From RUG14300 sp964561145 (GTDB taxonomy: Bacteria > Bacillota > Clostridia > Christensenellales > CAG-1252), in assembly GCA_964561145.1 (NCBI GenBank), contig CAZLNZ010000001.1, forward strand, positions 62,001 to 126,000: a stretch of 64,000 nt of DNA. The letters are read 5' to 3'. Of the stretch, positions 16,754 through 25,998 are shown piece by piece. The notes under the pieces are model-generated. The model saw nothing but the letters and a program-made list of their open reading frames with translations. It searched no databases and had not been told where the DNA came from. Within the stretch, counting starts at the first letter, position 1, and every line of letters starts with the position of its first letter. Made by a program: the position numbers and the translations under genes.

Positions 16754-17323
16754 TTATTTGTATAAAAGAATTCCTAATACAGCGGAAATAATGATAAGTA
16801 GGATAGGAGAAAATTCCTTTTTCCTTATTTTAAGGTAACCAAAAAATATAATCGCCAAAATGGCAAAAATCACAAGACCTTTCCAGTCGAAGGATAATGT
16901 GCTGCCAAAATTTGATATTCCTAATATTAAGCTCAAAAACATGGTCAAAGCCGTTGCTGCGACAAGACCGACAATTGCAGGGCGAAACCCTTCCAGGGTT
17001 GCTTTGACGCCGGCGTATTTCAATATGTTTTTGAAGAGAGCAGCGATAAGAAGAATTATAATAAAAGAGGGGAGTACTACACCGAAGGTGGCAAGTAGAG
17101 AACCCCAAAACCCGACTTGTGACGAACCGACAAATGTTGCGATGTTAACGGCAATGGGTCCCGGCGTCGATTCGGAAACTGCGATAAAATTAAGTAGTTC
17201 CTCTTCGGTAAGCCAACCATAACGAAGACAATCCTCTCTAATTAAGGCAATCATGCCGTATCCGCCACCAAAGGATAGCATCCCGATTTTAAAGAAGGTT
17301 AAAAAGAGCATAAGATATATCAT
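16754..17323 (-). CDS. Half-size chromate transporter (ChrA domain), second of a pair
   Basis: This 189-residue membrane protein is one CHR domain. The family marks are FGGGYGMIALI near residue 18 and STPGPIAVNIATFVG near 52. Short CHR proteins are encoded in pairs and work as a two-gene transporter for chromate or a related oxyanion such as sulfate; the natural substrate in anaerobes is usually unclear. The start overlaps the stop of its partner by 4 bp. No terminator is obvious after the stop. Confidence 0.88.
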   Translation of the reverse strand: MIYLMLFLTFFKIGMLSFGGGYGMIALIREDCLRYGWLTEEELLNFIAVSESTPGPIAVNIATFVGSSQVGFWGSLLATFGVVLPSFIIILLIAALFKNILKYAGVKATLEGFRPAIVGLVAATALTMFLSLILGISNFGSTLSFDWKGLVIFAILAIIFFGYLKIRKKEFSPILLIIISAVLGILLYK

Positions 17324-18057
17324 AGCTCATCCTCCTCCAAGTCGTTAATAACAGTATTTTCGATAGCATCTTTAATGTTTTCTTGTACGTTTGTGCTAGC
17401 GTTACAGTCGTTTTCATTATTGAAATCACTTTTTTCTACATTAGTCTCTAATAATGTCTTCTCTGTTTGAGTTTCACGCTCATGATCCTTTTTATCCTTA
17501 ATATATTTTATTAGGTAAGTCGTCAAGCCTAAAGCTCCGCCTATCAATAGGAAAAAAATGGAGGAAAAATTGACGGAGAAAAGTGTAATTAAAAGCATTG
17601 CGACAAATGTAGCCGACATTACAATTATGTTAAACACATCTTTTTTAACTTGCCTGAACATTTTTATTCCGGCAGAGAGAATGAGAAAAATAACGCAGAT
17701 TTGAATGCCCTTAAAAGCAGATGCTACCCAAGTAATGGATAGAAACTTGTCAAAAAACAGCGATATTACAAAAATAATTACAAATGATGGAATCACCATT
17801 CCCAAGGTTGCAACAATTGAGCCTAATACCCCCTCTATTTTATATCCTATATATGTGGAGCAGTTTATGGCAATTGGTCCCGGGGTGGACTCGGCAATAG
17901 CAATAAGGTCGAAAAACTCATCACTTTTCAACCATTTTTTCTTGCTTACAAATTCGTTTTCGATAAGGCTTATCATGGCATAGCCTCCTCCGAAAGTAAA
18001 CAAGCTGATTTTAAACATTGTAATAAACAATCTTGCCAAATTTTTAATACGTTTCAT
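17320..18057 (-). CDS. Half-size chromate transporter (ChrA domain), first of a pair
   Basis: This 245-residue CHR-domain protein carries FGGGYAMISLIENEF near residue 22 and STPGPIAINCSTYIGY near 53. Six or so hydrophobic segments fill the first 190 residues. The last 55 residues are a charged, Glu- and Asn-rich cytoplasmic tail that the partner lacks. It overlaps the partner by 4 bp. Its own promoter lies just upstream. Confidence 0.88.
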   Translation of the reverse strand: MKRIKNLARLFITMFKISLFTFGGGYAMISLIENEFVSKKKWLKSDEFFDLIAIAESTPGPIAINCSTYIGYKIEGVLGSIVATLGMVIPSFVIIFVISLFFDKFLSITWVASAFKGIQICVIFLILSAGIKMFRQVKKDVFNIIVMSATFVAMLLITLFSVNFSSIFFLLIGGALGLTTYLIKYIKDKKDHERETQTEKTLLETNVEKSDFNNENDCNASTNVQENIKDAIENTVINDLEEDEL

Positions 18058-18073
18058 TTATAACACCTGTATC

Positions 18074-18102
18074 ATTATACCATTCAATTTTTACAAAGGC
18101 AA
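18074..18102 (-). promoter_or_regulatory. Promoter of the chrA pair
   Basis: TTGCCT (18102-18097) and TATAAT (18079-18074) on the minus strand are 17 bp apart, about 16 bp before the ATG. Confidence 0.65.
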
Positions 18103-18299
18103 CGGTTGTGTAAATATTAATCGGCGTGCATTGTTTTTGCTTGCAAGAACATTTCTTTGTTGACTCAAAATATATAAAACGGCAGCAATGCATCATATGA
18201 CTTAACACAAAATAAGCAGATTTTTGGATTTGTTTAAAATTCCGTGTTTTTAATTTGTACTTTTTGTAAAAAATTACAACCCAAAATAAATAACCCGTC

Positions 18300-18328
18300 T
18301 TGAATTCAAAAAAACGAGATGTTAAGAT
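18300..18328 (+). promoter_or_regulatory. Possible promoter of the LamG surface protein gene
   Basis: TTGAAT and TAAGAT lie 17 bp apart, 65 bp before the TTG start. The remainder of the 18103-18393 gap is AT-rich with no other recognisable feature. Confidence 0.4.
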
Positions 18329-18393
18329 ATAAAAAGATAGAATGGCTGTTTAATACAGTTATCCTGTTAAATATCTTTTAGGAGGAAAGGACT

Positions 18394-21300
18394 TTGAAAA
18401 GGAATAATACAATGGTAAAGTCAAATATAATATTGGCTGTCGTGTTGGTGGCAATTTTATTTTTGGCTGTTTCGGTTTCTGCATTTGTAGGACAGGTTGC
18501 AATGGCAGATAATTCGTTGGAGGATATAGTTGCTCCCGAAACCGGATTCAATCCTGTTGTTCACTACGAATTCAAGGAGGAAGCCAATCTTGGTAAAGAT
18601 TCGTTAGGTAACTATAATTTGGTTGCTCAAAACGTAGGACTCGACACTATCAACGGCGGTGTTGCACTCAAAAATAACGGATTGTTATATGCACCTGCAC
18701 TTAATGAGGTTGTAAATGATCAATATATCGACTTCTCGGATTTGGTAAAGGGTAGTTTCTCCGTAAGTTTCCGTGCTTACCTGAGAAGTAATAGTGGTGG
18801 CGGTAACTATTTGATGACCTCAGGTTCGTATGGTTCTCATTTCCAAATGGGCTGGGGTTATAGCGGATTGGATATTAATTTCGCTAATGATATACAGGTT
18901 AAATTCCAAGACATGCTTTCAAGTGAATTTGCTTGGTATAGAATCAACTTTACCTATGATGAGTCTACTTTAAGTGTAAAATTGGTTGCAACAAAAGAGG
19001 GAGACGAAAGTTATTCATATGAAAAGAGTGAAACAATCTCTCGTGCAATTACATTCGGCGGAAACTCTCAGATGAGTTTCACGATAGGTGCACAATCTCA
19101 CTTAGGTATTTGGGCTGACGGATACGTAAATGCAGAAGATGATGGTGGAATTGCTCCAAATATTTCAGATTTCCGTTTGTATTCCGGCGTAATTGATGAC
19201 GCTGAAATTGCAAGCATTAAAGAGTACGATGTAAATAATGCAAAGCCTGTTCAATATTATGAGGCAAATCCTATTGCTAAATATGAATTTAATGATGCGG
19301 AAAACATCGGAAAAGATGTTTACGGCAATGTAGACCTTGCTTTAAAGAGTAGTTCTGCAGACGATTATGCTATCGAGGACGGAGCGTTGACTCTCAAAAA
19401 TAACAACGTACTTTCCGCTATTAATCTCGGCAACGGTAAGGATATCGCAGATTATCTTGACGGTTTCACGATTGCACTCGATGTAAAGATGGCTAATCCC
19501 GGTGGTGGCGAATTCGATATTTTGTCAACAGGTAAGGGCGATGAAGCTTTGCGTGTTACAAGAAACGATAATCATTTGAATTTCTATGTTGGAGCTAGTG
19601 GTAAAAATCAATGGATTTTAAATGTATTCCTTGACAACGAATGGCAGACAATTATCGTAACAGGAAGCATTTCAGGAAGATATATGGCAATCTATGTTAA
19701 TAAACCCGGTGACACCTCTGCTACACTTATTGCATCGGTATCCGATGCGGATGTGTGCGTTTCAAATAGATGCTCTTTAACATTTGGCGGTGATTCATAT
19801 TTTGGTGCCGAAGATTATCAATGGTCAAATCCCACAATCAAAAATATAGCTATCTATGATTTTATGTTTGGCTCTAAGCAAGCAAACCAATATCTGACCG
19901 AGGGCAAGGTTGAGGTTGAAACAGTTCCTCTTTCTTCTCTCAAGAAGTTATCCACTACAGTTAAGGTAGATAAGAGCATGACTGCTGATGACATTCTTGC
20001 CTGTGACATTCCTTCAACTGTTCAAGCGACCAATGCTGCCGGAAATTCAACCGATGCTAAGATCGTTTGGAATAATGTTGAAAAGGGTGATTTCTCTGCA
20101 GTTTTAAGCGGATTTGTTCTTGGTGTAAACAATCAAGACAACCTTAAGGTACAACTTACAGTTCCCTATCAATTCTCCGATGAGGACAAGCAAGACATCA
20201 AGCCCGTTGTATGGTATCAATTCAATGATGCTGATAACATCGGTAAAGACTCGATGGGTAACTTCGATCTTAAGCTTGGAGGAAAAGGAAATGTTGATCA
20301 CAATGCGGAAGAGGGTTATGTAACTTTTGCAAGAGAAAATGAATCCTATTTGTATGCACCTGCAATCAGCGGTACAAATGACTGGGCTGATTTACTGAAG
20401 GGAGGGTACACGTTCTCTTATACGGTTAAGGCAGATAATACTATTGGTGATGGTAGCTACTATGCAGTTACAAGCGGAAGCTACGGCGGAGCCTTCTTGA
20501 TATATGGTGCTTATGAGAGAGTCATTATTATTTACTCTGCAGGTGGATTTGATTCACATAAGACCGAAATTATCGTAGGAAATTATAAAGAAAAATGGGT
20601 AACCGTCACAGTGACAGTTGATCCTGATAATATGATGTTATGCTTATACTTGGATGGTGTATTGAAAGCAGAAAGAGAAATCGATGATTTCCAAGGTTTT
20701 GCCGACAATAGTTCCTTATACTCATTTGTTATCGGTGGTCAGGCAACTATAACCGGTGAAAATGGAACACAATTCTTCGAAGGAAGCATAGCCGACGTTA
20801 GAGTTTACGATTACGTACTCTCTGCCGACAACGTAAAAGATTTATATGACAACAAAGGCTCTGAGAATCCCTTCAGCTCTGTACCTACTTATTATACAGT
20901 TGAAAGTATAGATGTTGATACGAGCGATATCGATCTTGTTGTAAGCAGTGAAAACACTGTTGATGATATTCTTGCAGGTCTTCCTTCAACAGTTACCGTA
21001 ACAAACAGCAAGGGTGCAACAGAGTCTTGCTCGGTAGTATGGTTAGGAAGAAATGGTAGCGTTATCGAGGGTTATATTCAAGGTTGTTCTTGGGCTAACG
21101 TATCCGGTTCTCTTGCAACAGTTCAATTATCCTATGTTGTTGAATTGGAAAAACCAGAAAAGGGAGAATTCAGCGAGGTTAAGGTAAATGGCAGCGATTA
21201 CTCCGGTGCAGCACTTGTTACAGGCGTTGAAGCTACATTATCCTTCAAGGTTGTTCCTCAAAAAGGTTATAAAGTTTCTTCAGTTGTATGTAACGGTTCT

Positions 21301-21789
21301 AAGATCGTTGCAGATGAGAACGGCTTATACAGTGTTGCCGTTTCCGATTACAGCAAAGTAGTTGCATACATTTCCGCAGAAGAATACAAAATTACATACG
21401 TACTTAATAACGGTGAAGATGATGAGACTCAGACCTATGGCTATGCCGAGGAGAATGTAGAATTAGCTAAGTACTTCACTAAAGAGGGTTACACATTTGA
21501 CGGCTGGTACTTAAATGCTGATTTGAGCGGCGATAAGGTAGAAAGCATCGATACGGCTAATCCTTCAAATATTACCCTTTACGCTAAGTGGGTTGAAAAA
21601 TCATCTACTATCGATGGCAATGGTTCATCTTCCGGTGATAACAATCAAGGAGATGTTATTGATAATAATAACGAAGGTGGTTCGAATACCGGATTGATTG
21701 TCGGTATTGTTGTAGGCGTAGTGGTATTGGCTGCAGCAGCAGCTGTAGCAGTAATAATTATCAAAAAGCGTCGTCAAAATAAGGAATAA
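18394..21789 (+). CDS. Surface protein with three LamG-like domains, InlB repeat and C-terminal anchor
   Basis: This 1131-residue exported protein begins with a signal peptide ending near residue 38. Three concanavalin/LamG-like domains follow, each opening with a similar sequence (VVHYEFKEEANLGKD, IAKYEFNDAENIGKD, VVWYQFNDADNIGKD) at about residues 50, 295 and 607. Between and after them are two Ig-like linkers that share the pattern STV-N-TNxxG and a following VxW. An InlB-type repeat (TYVLNNG to LYAKW) lies near 1035-1095. A Ser/Asn/Gly spacer, a membrane helix and the tail KKRRQNKE end the protein; there is no LPxTG. The likely role is binding of a glycan. The TTG start is chosen because AGGAGG lies 8 nt upstream. 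A terminator follows. Confidence 0.85.
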   Translation: MKRNNTMVKSNIILAVVLVAILFLAVSVSAFVGQVAMADNSLEDIVAPETGFNPVVHYEFKEEANLGKDSLGNYNLVAQNVGLDTINGGVALKNNGLLYAPALNEVVNDQYIDFSDLVKGSFSVSFRAYLRSNSGGGNYLMTSGSYGSHFQMGWGYSGLDINFANDIQVKFQDMLSSEFAWYRINFTYDESTLSVKLVATKEGDESYSYEKSETISRAITFGGNSQMSFTIGAQSHLGIWADGYVNAEDDGGIAPNISDFRLYSGVIDDAEIASIKEYDVNNAKPVQYYEANPIAKYEFNDAENIGKDVYGNVDLALKSSSADDYAIEDGALTLKNNNVLSAINLGNGKDIADYLDGFTIALDVKMANPGGGEFDILSTGKGDEALRVTRNDNHLNFYVGASGKNQWILNVFLDNEWQTIIVTGSISGRYMAIYVNKPGDTSATLIASVSDADVCVSNRCSLTFGGDSYFGAEDYQWSNPTIKNIAIYDFMFGSKQANQYLTEGKVEVETVPLSSLKKLSTTVKVDKSMTADDILACDIPSTVQATNAAGNSTDAKIVWNNVEKGDFSAVLSGFVLGVNNQDNLKVQLTVPYQFSDEDKQDIKPVVWYQFNDADNIGKDSMGNFDLKLGGKGNVDHNAEEGYVTFARENESYLYAPAISGTNDWADLLKGGYTFSYTVKADNTIGDGSYYAVTSGSYGGAFLIYGAYERVIIIYSAGGFDSHKTEIIVGNYKEKWVTVTVTVDPDNMMLCLYLDGVLKAEREIDDFQGFADNSSLYSFVIGGQATITGENGTQFFEGSIADVRVYDYVLSADNVKDLYDNKGSENPFSSVPTYYTVESIDVDTSDIDLVVSSENTVDDILAGLPSTVTVTNSKGATESCSVVWLGRNGSVIEGYIQGCSWANVSGSLATVQLSYVVELEKPEKGEFSEVKVNGSDYSGAALVTGVEATLSFKVVPQKGYKVSSVVCNGSKIVADENGLYSVAVSDYSKVVAYISAEEYKITYVLNNGEDDETQTYGYAEENVELAKYFTKEGYTFDGWYLNADLSGDKVESIDTANPSNITLYAKWVEKSSTIDGNGSSSGDNNQGDVIDNNNEGGSNTGLIVGIVVGVVVLAAAAAVAVIIIKKRRQNKE

Positions 21790-21831
21790 TTATTAAACGG
21801 CTCATACGAGAGTTAATCTCAAGATTTATAT

Positions 21832-21866
21832 AGATGCGTCCTTGTTTTTTGAGGACGCATTTAAAA
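21832..21866 (+). terminator. Terminator between the two surface protein genes
   Basis: ATGCGTCC (from 21834) pairs with GGACGCAT (ending 21861), followed by TTT and A/T. It separates the LamG gene from the esterase gene. The ATG inside its left arm is therefore not a start codon. Confidence 0.75.
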
Positions 21867-21878
21867 ATAAGAGGTATT

Positions 21879-23903
21879 ATGAAACTTTTCAAAAAAATTA
21901 TATTACTTATTACGTGTATGGCTATCGTATTGGGTGGATCCTGCATAACAGCTTATGCGGACGGTGGTGTTGACAATATCGCTATGAACGAAATATTCTC
22001 CGATCACATGGTTTTGCAGCGTCAAAAGCCGGTTGAGATTTATGGTACGGTGCGGAGCGGTGCTGAAGTGACCGTAACATATGGCGATCAAACTAAGACA
22101 ACGACGGCAGACGAGGAAGGTAACTTTTCCGTTTATTTAGATGCAATGGAGGCTAATTCAAAAGGCTCAATGCTCAAAATAGAATCGGGATCTGCTAAAA
22201 AAATATTCCTTGACGTTGTTGTCGGTGAGGTATATTATGGTTCCGGTCAATCCAATATGTGTTATCCTATGGATGAATTTACCTATGCGGAATCGGTACT
22301 TGAATCAGATTCTTCATATGAAGAGGACTACGAAAAATATAAAAATAAGCCGTCATATTTAGAGGATTTTAACAACTATAAAAACTACAAGAATTTACGT
22401 TTCTATACACAAAAGATGTTACCTGAAACCGAAGGTGTTAAAAATAAGGGAACAGTGAACGAATGGATATCGGTATCTAACGTAAGTGAACTGCAATATA
22501 CGTCATTGACTGCGGTTGCTTATGCAATAAGACTTTCCGATGCGTTGGGTGGAATTCCTGTAGGTGTTATTGTTTCCGGCGTCGGAGGCTCTAGAATTCA
22601 CGAATGGCTATCAAGAGATGCTGCTAACGAGATATTCCCGGGTAACTCCGATTCCACACTTTGTCAAAGATATGAGAATATGCTTCTTCCTATGGGTAGG
22701 TTTACAATTAGGGGAGTCCTTTGGTATCAAGGAGAATCCGATGTCTATGACATTTCAAAATACAAGGTATGCTTTAATAAATGGGTGGAGGAGACAAGAG
22801 AATTCTTTAACAATGATGATTTACCTATAATAACTTTCCAACTTCCTCAATTTGAGGATGTATACTGTGCAGGTTTATGGCCTGCTTTTAGACAGATTCA
22901 GGAAGAGCTTGCAAACGAAATCGATGGTGTCTATTATGTGTGCGGAATCGACCTAGGTGATCATAAGAACATTCACCCCACCGATAAGTATGAACTTTGC
23001 GGACGTGCAGTTGGTATTGCCTTGGAGTATATTTATAAGTTGCCTTATAGCGGTGAAGGAGCTTATGGTTTAAATCCTGTGGCTAGCACTCTTTATCGTA
23101 AGTCGGGAAGCAAGGTGGTATATATGACCTTTGATAATGCCGAAGAGATTACTGTTAGTAATGAAAACACTGCGGGATTGATTGCAACAACAAACGGACA
23201 AACTACCTCGGCAATATCTTCATATTCCAAGGTCGGAACAAGAATTGTTTCATTCGAGACCAAGCTTAAGTACGTAAGCTATCTACAGGAAAACATCTTC
23301 GATTACTCGACCGCATTTATGTATAATGAATATGGCTTACCGGTGGCACCCTTTGTTAATAAAGAGGTTCAAAGCTACGATTATGATGTAGCAGTTAATT
23401 TGGTCGGTTGCACCACAGACGGCGAAGAGCGTTATTTTGCTAAATCAGGTGATAGCGTAAGCTTTACGATTTCCCCAAAAGAGGGTTATGAATTTGTTAG
23501 TCTTAAAATCAATGGTGAAGATGTTGATTTCGGCGAAGGAAAAGTAGAGCTTTCAAATATCAATGCCGATACAGAGATCGAATGTATTTTTGAAAATACA
23601 AGCGTTGAGCCTGACGAGCCTGTTACCCCTGATGATCCCGACGAGCCTGTCACACCGGTTGAACCGGATACGCCCGTTGAGCCCGGTATCGATGACGGAA
23701 ATTCGAGTAATAACGATGGTAACGGTTCGATTAGCGGTGATAATGACAATAGTCAAAGCGGTATCGTCGATAATTCCGCTTCTGATAACGGAAACAGTAA
23801 CGTCGGTTTGATAGTAGGTATCATAGTCGGCGTAGTTGTGTTGGCTGCAGCTGCAGTTGTAGCCGTCGTTATAATTAAAAAACGCCGTCAAAACGAAGAG
23901 TGA
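21879..23903 (+). CDS. Sialate O-acetylesterase-like SGNH surface esterase
   Basis: The product is 674 residues with a signal peptide ending at about TAYADG. The SGNH fold is marked by YGSGQSNM (nucleophile Ser), GVLWYQGESD (Asn/Gly region) and the catalytic His in IHPTDKYE. This fits carbohydrate O-acetylesterases that remove acetyl groups from sialic acid or xylan-type sugars. A beta-sandwich region lies before the SGNH core, and a bacterial repeat-like domain (SFTISPKEGYEF) follows near 515. A Pro/Asp/Val spacer, a Ser/Asn spacer and the anchor KKRRQNEE end it. The ATG at 21879 is used because upstream sequence is a terminator. Confidence 0.85.
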   Translation: MKLFKKIILLITCMAIVLGGSCITAYADGGVDNIAMNEIFSDHMVLQRQKPVEIYGTVRSGAEVTVTYGDQTKTTTADEEGNFSVYLDAMEANSKGSMLKIESGSAKKIFLDVVVGEVYYGSGQSNMCYPMDEFTYAESVLESDSSYEEDYEKYKNKPSYLEDFNNYKNYKNLRFYTQKMLPETEGVKNKGTVNEWISVSNVSELQYTSLTAVAYAIRLSDALGGIPVGVIVSGVGGSRIHEWLSRDAANEIFPGNSDSTLCQRYENMLLPMGRFTIRGVLWYQGESDVYDISKYKVCFNKWVEETREFFNNDDLPIITFQLPQFEDVYCAGLWPAFRQIQEELANEIDGVYYVCGIDLGDHKNIHPTDKYELCGRAVGIALEYIYKLPYSGEGAYGLNPVASTLYRKSGSKVVYMTFDNAEEITVSNENTAGLIATTNGQTTSAISSYSKVGTRIVSFETKLKYVSYLQENIFDYSTAFMYNEYGLPVAPFVNKEVQSYDYDVAVNLVGCTTDGEERYFAKSGDSVSFTISPKEGYEFVSLKINGEDVDFGEGKVELSNINADTEIECIFENTSVEPDEPVTPDDPDEPVTPVEPDTPVEPGIDDGNSSNNDGNGSISGDNDNSQSGIVDNSASDNGNSNVGLIVGIIVGVVVLAAAAVVAVVIIKKRRQNEE

Positions 23904-23934
23904 CATCTTGATGGATGTTATTTGTTAACTTATT

Positions 23935-23963
23935 CAAAAAAGGGCTTTTACAAGCCCTTTTTT
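23935..23963 (+). terminator. Terminator after the esterase gene
   Basis: AGGGCTT pairs with AAGCCCT around a short loop, followed by seven T. Confidence 0.85.
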
Positions 23964-24080
23964 TGAATGAATCATTGTTAAAGACAATGAGAGAATGGGC
24001 TAATTAATGTCTTTGTGTGTACAAAAACGATGGTATTAATAAAACAAGCCGTAAAATCATATACAAATGTAATACGGATT

Positions 24081-24260
24081 AGATACCGACACCAAGGTGT
24101 CGCTCCTTCGGAGTTCGACTTCAGAAATTGATACCAATTTCTTTCGCTCAGTATGACATGTATATTATGTTTTCTCCTTTTTTAATTATAAAACTGTCAT
24201 TTGAAAATTTTTTGAAAATATTGTACCACATTCTTTCGCTTAGTATGATGTTTAGATGCG
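24081..24260 (-). repeat. Two inverted copies of the GTCATACTGAGCG repeat
   Basis: Read on the minus strand, 24160-24081 carries GTCATACTGAGCGAAAGAAATTGG, GAGTCGAAC and the GACACC-N-GGTGTC palindrome, ending in GGTATC. This is closest to the copy at 1852. A second copy at 24255-24206 has the CATACTAAGCGAAAGAATGTGG start and the GTACAATATTTTC continuation seen at 1281 and 1562. The surrounding 23964-24680 stretch contains no convincing gene. Confidence 0.7.
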
Positions 24261-24485
24261 AAACTACTATTCAAATTGCCGTGTTTTAATATAAACCCGC
24301 AGAAAAGGCTGCCCTGTGTAAAGCAATGTGAGGGCTTAAGAAAAGTGACAATATTGTAGGCGAAATCAATGCTATGATTTGCAATATGATAGAATGTGGT
24401 GCAGTAAAATAATAAAGAATCCAAATTGCAAAAAAACAAGAAATATTACAAAAAATCAGACAATGATTCAAGAGAATATATCTAA

Positions 24486-24567
24486 AATGTCATACTGAGC
24501 GGAAGGCGGAAGCCTGGAGTCGAACCCCTTCGGGGCGATGCTTTGCATCGGTATCTCATCCTTGTTT
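24486..24567 (+). repeat. Direct copy of the GTCATACTGAGCG repeat
   Basis: This full-length copy has GTCATACTGAGCGGAAGGC, CCTGGAGTCGAACCCC, the palindrome CCCC-TTCGG-GGC and GATGC-TTT-GCATC, then GGTATCTCATCCTTG. The bases before it (CAAGAGAATAT, TCTAAA) also match the sequence before the copy at 1281, so the shared unit is longer than the core. Confidence 0.75.
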
Positions 24568-24679
24568 ATATTACTTTAAGTCCGTTTTTGGGCGTAGCAG
24601 ATTGACGGAGGAACTATAGGCATCATAGAGGTGCATTTGAACCCTTTTGGTAAGAAATATCCATATGTTCTACGTTTAC

Positions 24680-24708
24680 TATAAAAAAGGGGCTCTTTTT
24701 TGAGTCCC
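24680..24708 (-). terminator. Terminator of the AraC regulator gene
   Basis: On the minus strand GGGACTC pairs with GAGCCCC (one A/C mismatch), followed by TTTTTTAT. Confidence 0.7.
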
Positions 24709-24734
24709 TAAGTACTTTTATACGTTATATTATA

Positions 24735-25718
24735 CTATTTTTTGCCTACAATAGGATTTCCTTTGATGTCGGAGGAAATATACTCGTCCAACTGCGGAGA
24801 ATGACGGAAATCCTTGTTTAAGAAATTGGAACGATAGTTGATGGGCGTGGTTCCCGTTTGTATCTTAAATTCGTAAATAAGTTGTTGGCGGTTGTTAAAA
24901 CCGACGTGACTGCATATTTCATCGATGGTAAGGTTTGTTTCTATCAATATACGCTTGCATTTTTGTATTCTGAAATAATTTAGCGATTGTAGCACACTCA
25001 TTCCTGTATGGACTTTAAATAGCCTTTGTAAGTGTGTTTTGCTGACGCCCGCATAATTTGCTATTTCCTCTATGGTTATCGAGCGGTTGAAGTTATTTTT
25101 AATAAAGTCCTGAGCACGTTTTATATAAGAGATGCCCGTGCTTAGATTTGATGGAGTGAAGCATTTATCCAATTCTATAAGTACTCTTATAAGTCGAGCC
25201 TGTATTTCCACGGCACTTGCTAGCGTCGTGTCGTTTTTTAGTATTGTATCGATATAATATATTAAGCAATGTTCAAGGTTTTCACTATCTAAGGCGGCGG
25301 CATATCCGTTAGTAGAATTGGCAAACCTCTTAAGTCCCTCAAATTGTTCGAAAAAGTCTCTAGTATTTAATGATACGAGCGATGATACATTTCCACTGTT
25401 TTGATTTTTGGGGATCATTGCCCACTCGATGTTCGAAATGACGGCGGGAGTCGATGATTTTATCAATAAGTTGTGTATGGTCCCCGCGTCTATTAGAATG
25501 AATTGTTTTTCTTTTAGAGTAAGAGAGATGGTTTGAGTGTTATTGTTTTTATTTGTTTGATATATTTTGACAACGACCTCTCCGGATCTTACGTACATAA
25601 GCTCTAAATACGGGTGTGAATGAGCAATCATAGAAAAAGTATTATCAAATGTATTGTGATAATATGAATGCGGAACAAAGTCCACATTGTGCAGCTCCTT
25701 CAATCTTTTATACGCCAT
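24735..25718 (-). CDS. AraC-family transcriptional regulator
   Basis: The regulator has an N-terminal cupin-like sensor (about residues 20-110: SYYHNTFDN, AHSHPYLELMYVRSGEVVVKI) and a C-terminal double helix-turn-helix (YIKRAQDFIKNNFNRSITIEEIAN to the end of DEICSHVGFNNRQQLIYEFKIQTGTTP in parts). It lies divergent to a sugar transporter and glycosidase operon, so it probably senses the incoming sugar and activates that operon. The ATG at 25718 is preferred (327 residues): AAAGG lies about 10 nt upstream, while it touches an ATG four codons earlier. Confidence 0.88.
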   Translation of the reverse strand: MAYKRLKELHNVDFVPHSYYHNTFDNTFSMIAHSHPYLELMYVRSGEVVVKIYQTNKNNNTQTISLTLKEKQFILIDAGTIHNLLIKSSTPAVISNIEWAMIPKNQNSGNVSSLVSLNTRDFFEQFEGLKRFANSTNGYAAALDSENLEHCLIYYIDTILKNDTTLASAVEIQARLIRVLIELDKCFTPSNLSTGISYIKRAQDFIKNNFNRSITIEEIANYAGVSKTHLQRLFKVHTGMSVLQSLNYFRIQKCKRILIETNLTIDEICSHVGFNNRQQLIYEFKIQTGTTPINYRSNFLNKDFRHSPQLDEYISSDIKGNPIVGKK

Positions 25719-25758
25719 ATATCTTACCATCCTTTAAAGTTCGATGTTTTACAATTTT

Positions 25759-25787
25759 ATTATACTATAAGTTTTGCCGATTTTCAA
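25759..25787 (-). promoter_or_regulatory. Promoter of the AraC regulator gene
   Basis: TTGAAA (25787-25782) and TATAAT (25764-25759) on the minus strand are 17 bp apart. Confidence 0.7.
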
Positions 25788-25889
25788 TAGCGAAATTCAA
25801 AATAGACACATATTTTTCAAGAGCTTTGTAAGAAAAAAGACCATTTTGGGCTGGTGAAAATGGGGTTGAATCTTACTTCTCGTTAGAAA

Positions 25890-25909
25890 TAAAAGCATTA
25901 AAGCTTTTA
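25890..25909 (+). promoter_or_regulatory. Inverted repeat upstream of the sugar operon promoter
   Basis: TAAAAGC and GCTTTTA form a 7-bp inverted repeat with a six-base loop, ending 6 bp before the -35 box of the transporter operon. It could be an operator for the divergent AraC regulator; this is based on position only. Confidence 0.35.
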
Positions 25910-25915
25910 TGGGTA

Positions 25916-25945
25916 TTGACAGTGAAATTGTGCGAGCTGTATAAT
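25916..25945 (+). promoter_or_regulatory. Promoter of the sugar transport and glycosidase operon
   Basis: TTGACA (25916-25921) and TATAAT (25940-25945) are 18 bp apart, about 50 bp before the first permease start. Confidence 0.8.
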
Positions 25946-25998
25946 TCAAGTATGATAGAGTAATGCTGTATCATCTTACAATATAGGAGGTTGTGAAT

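Noticed and set aside
21834..21878. Upstream start for the sialate O-acetylesterase-like gene
   Set aside because: The ATG lies within the left arm of a terminator hairpin and has no ribosome site; the signal peptide begins at 21879.
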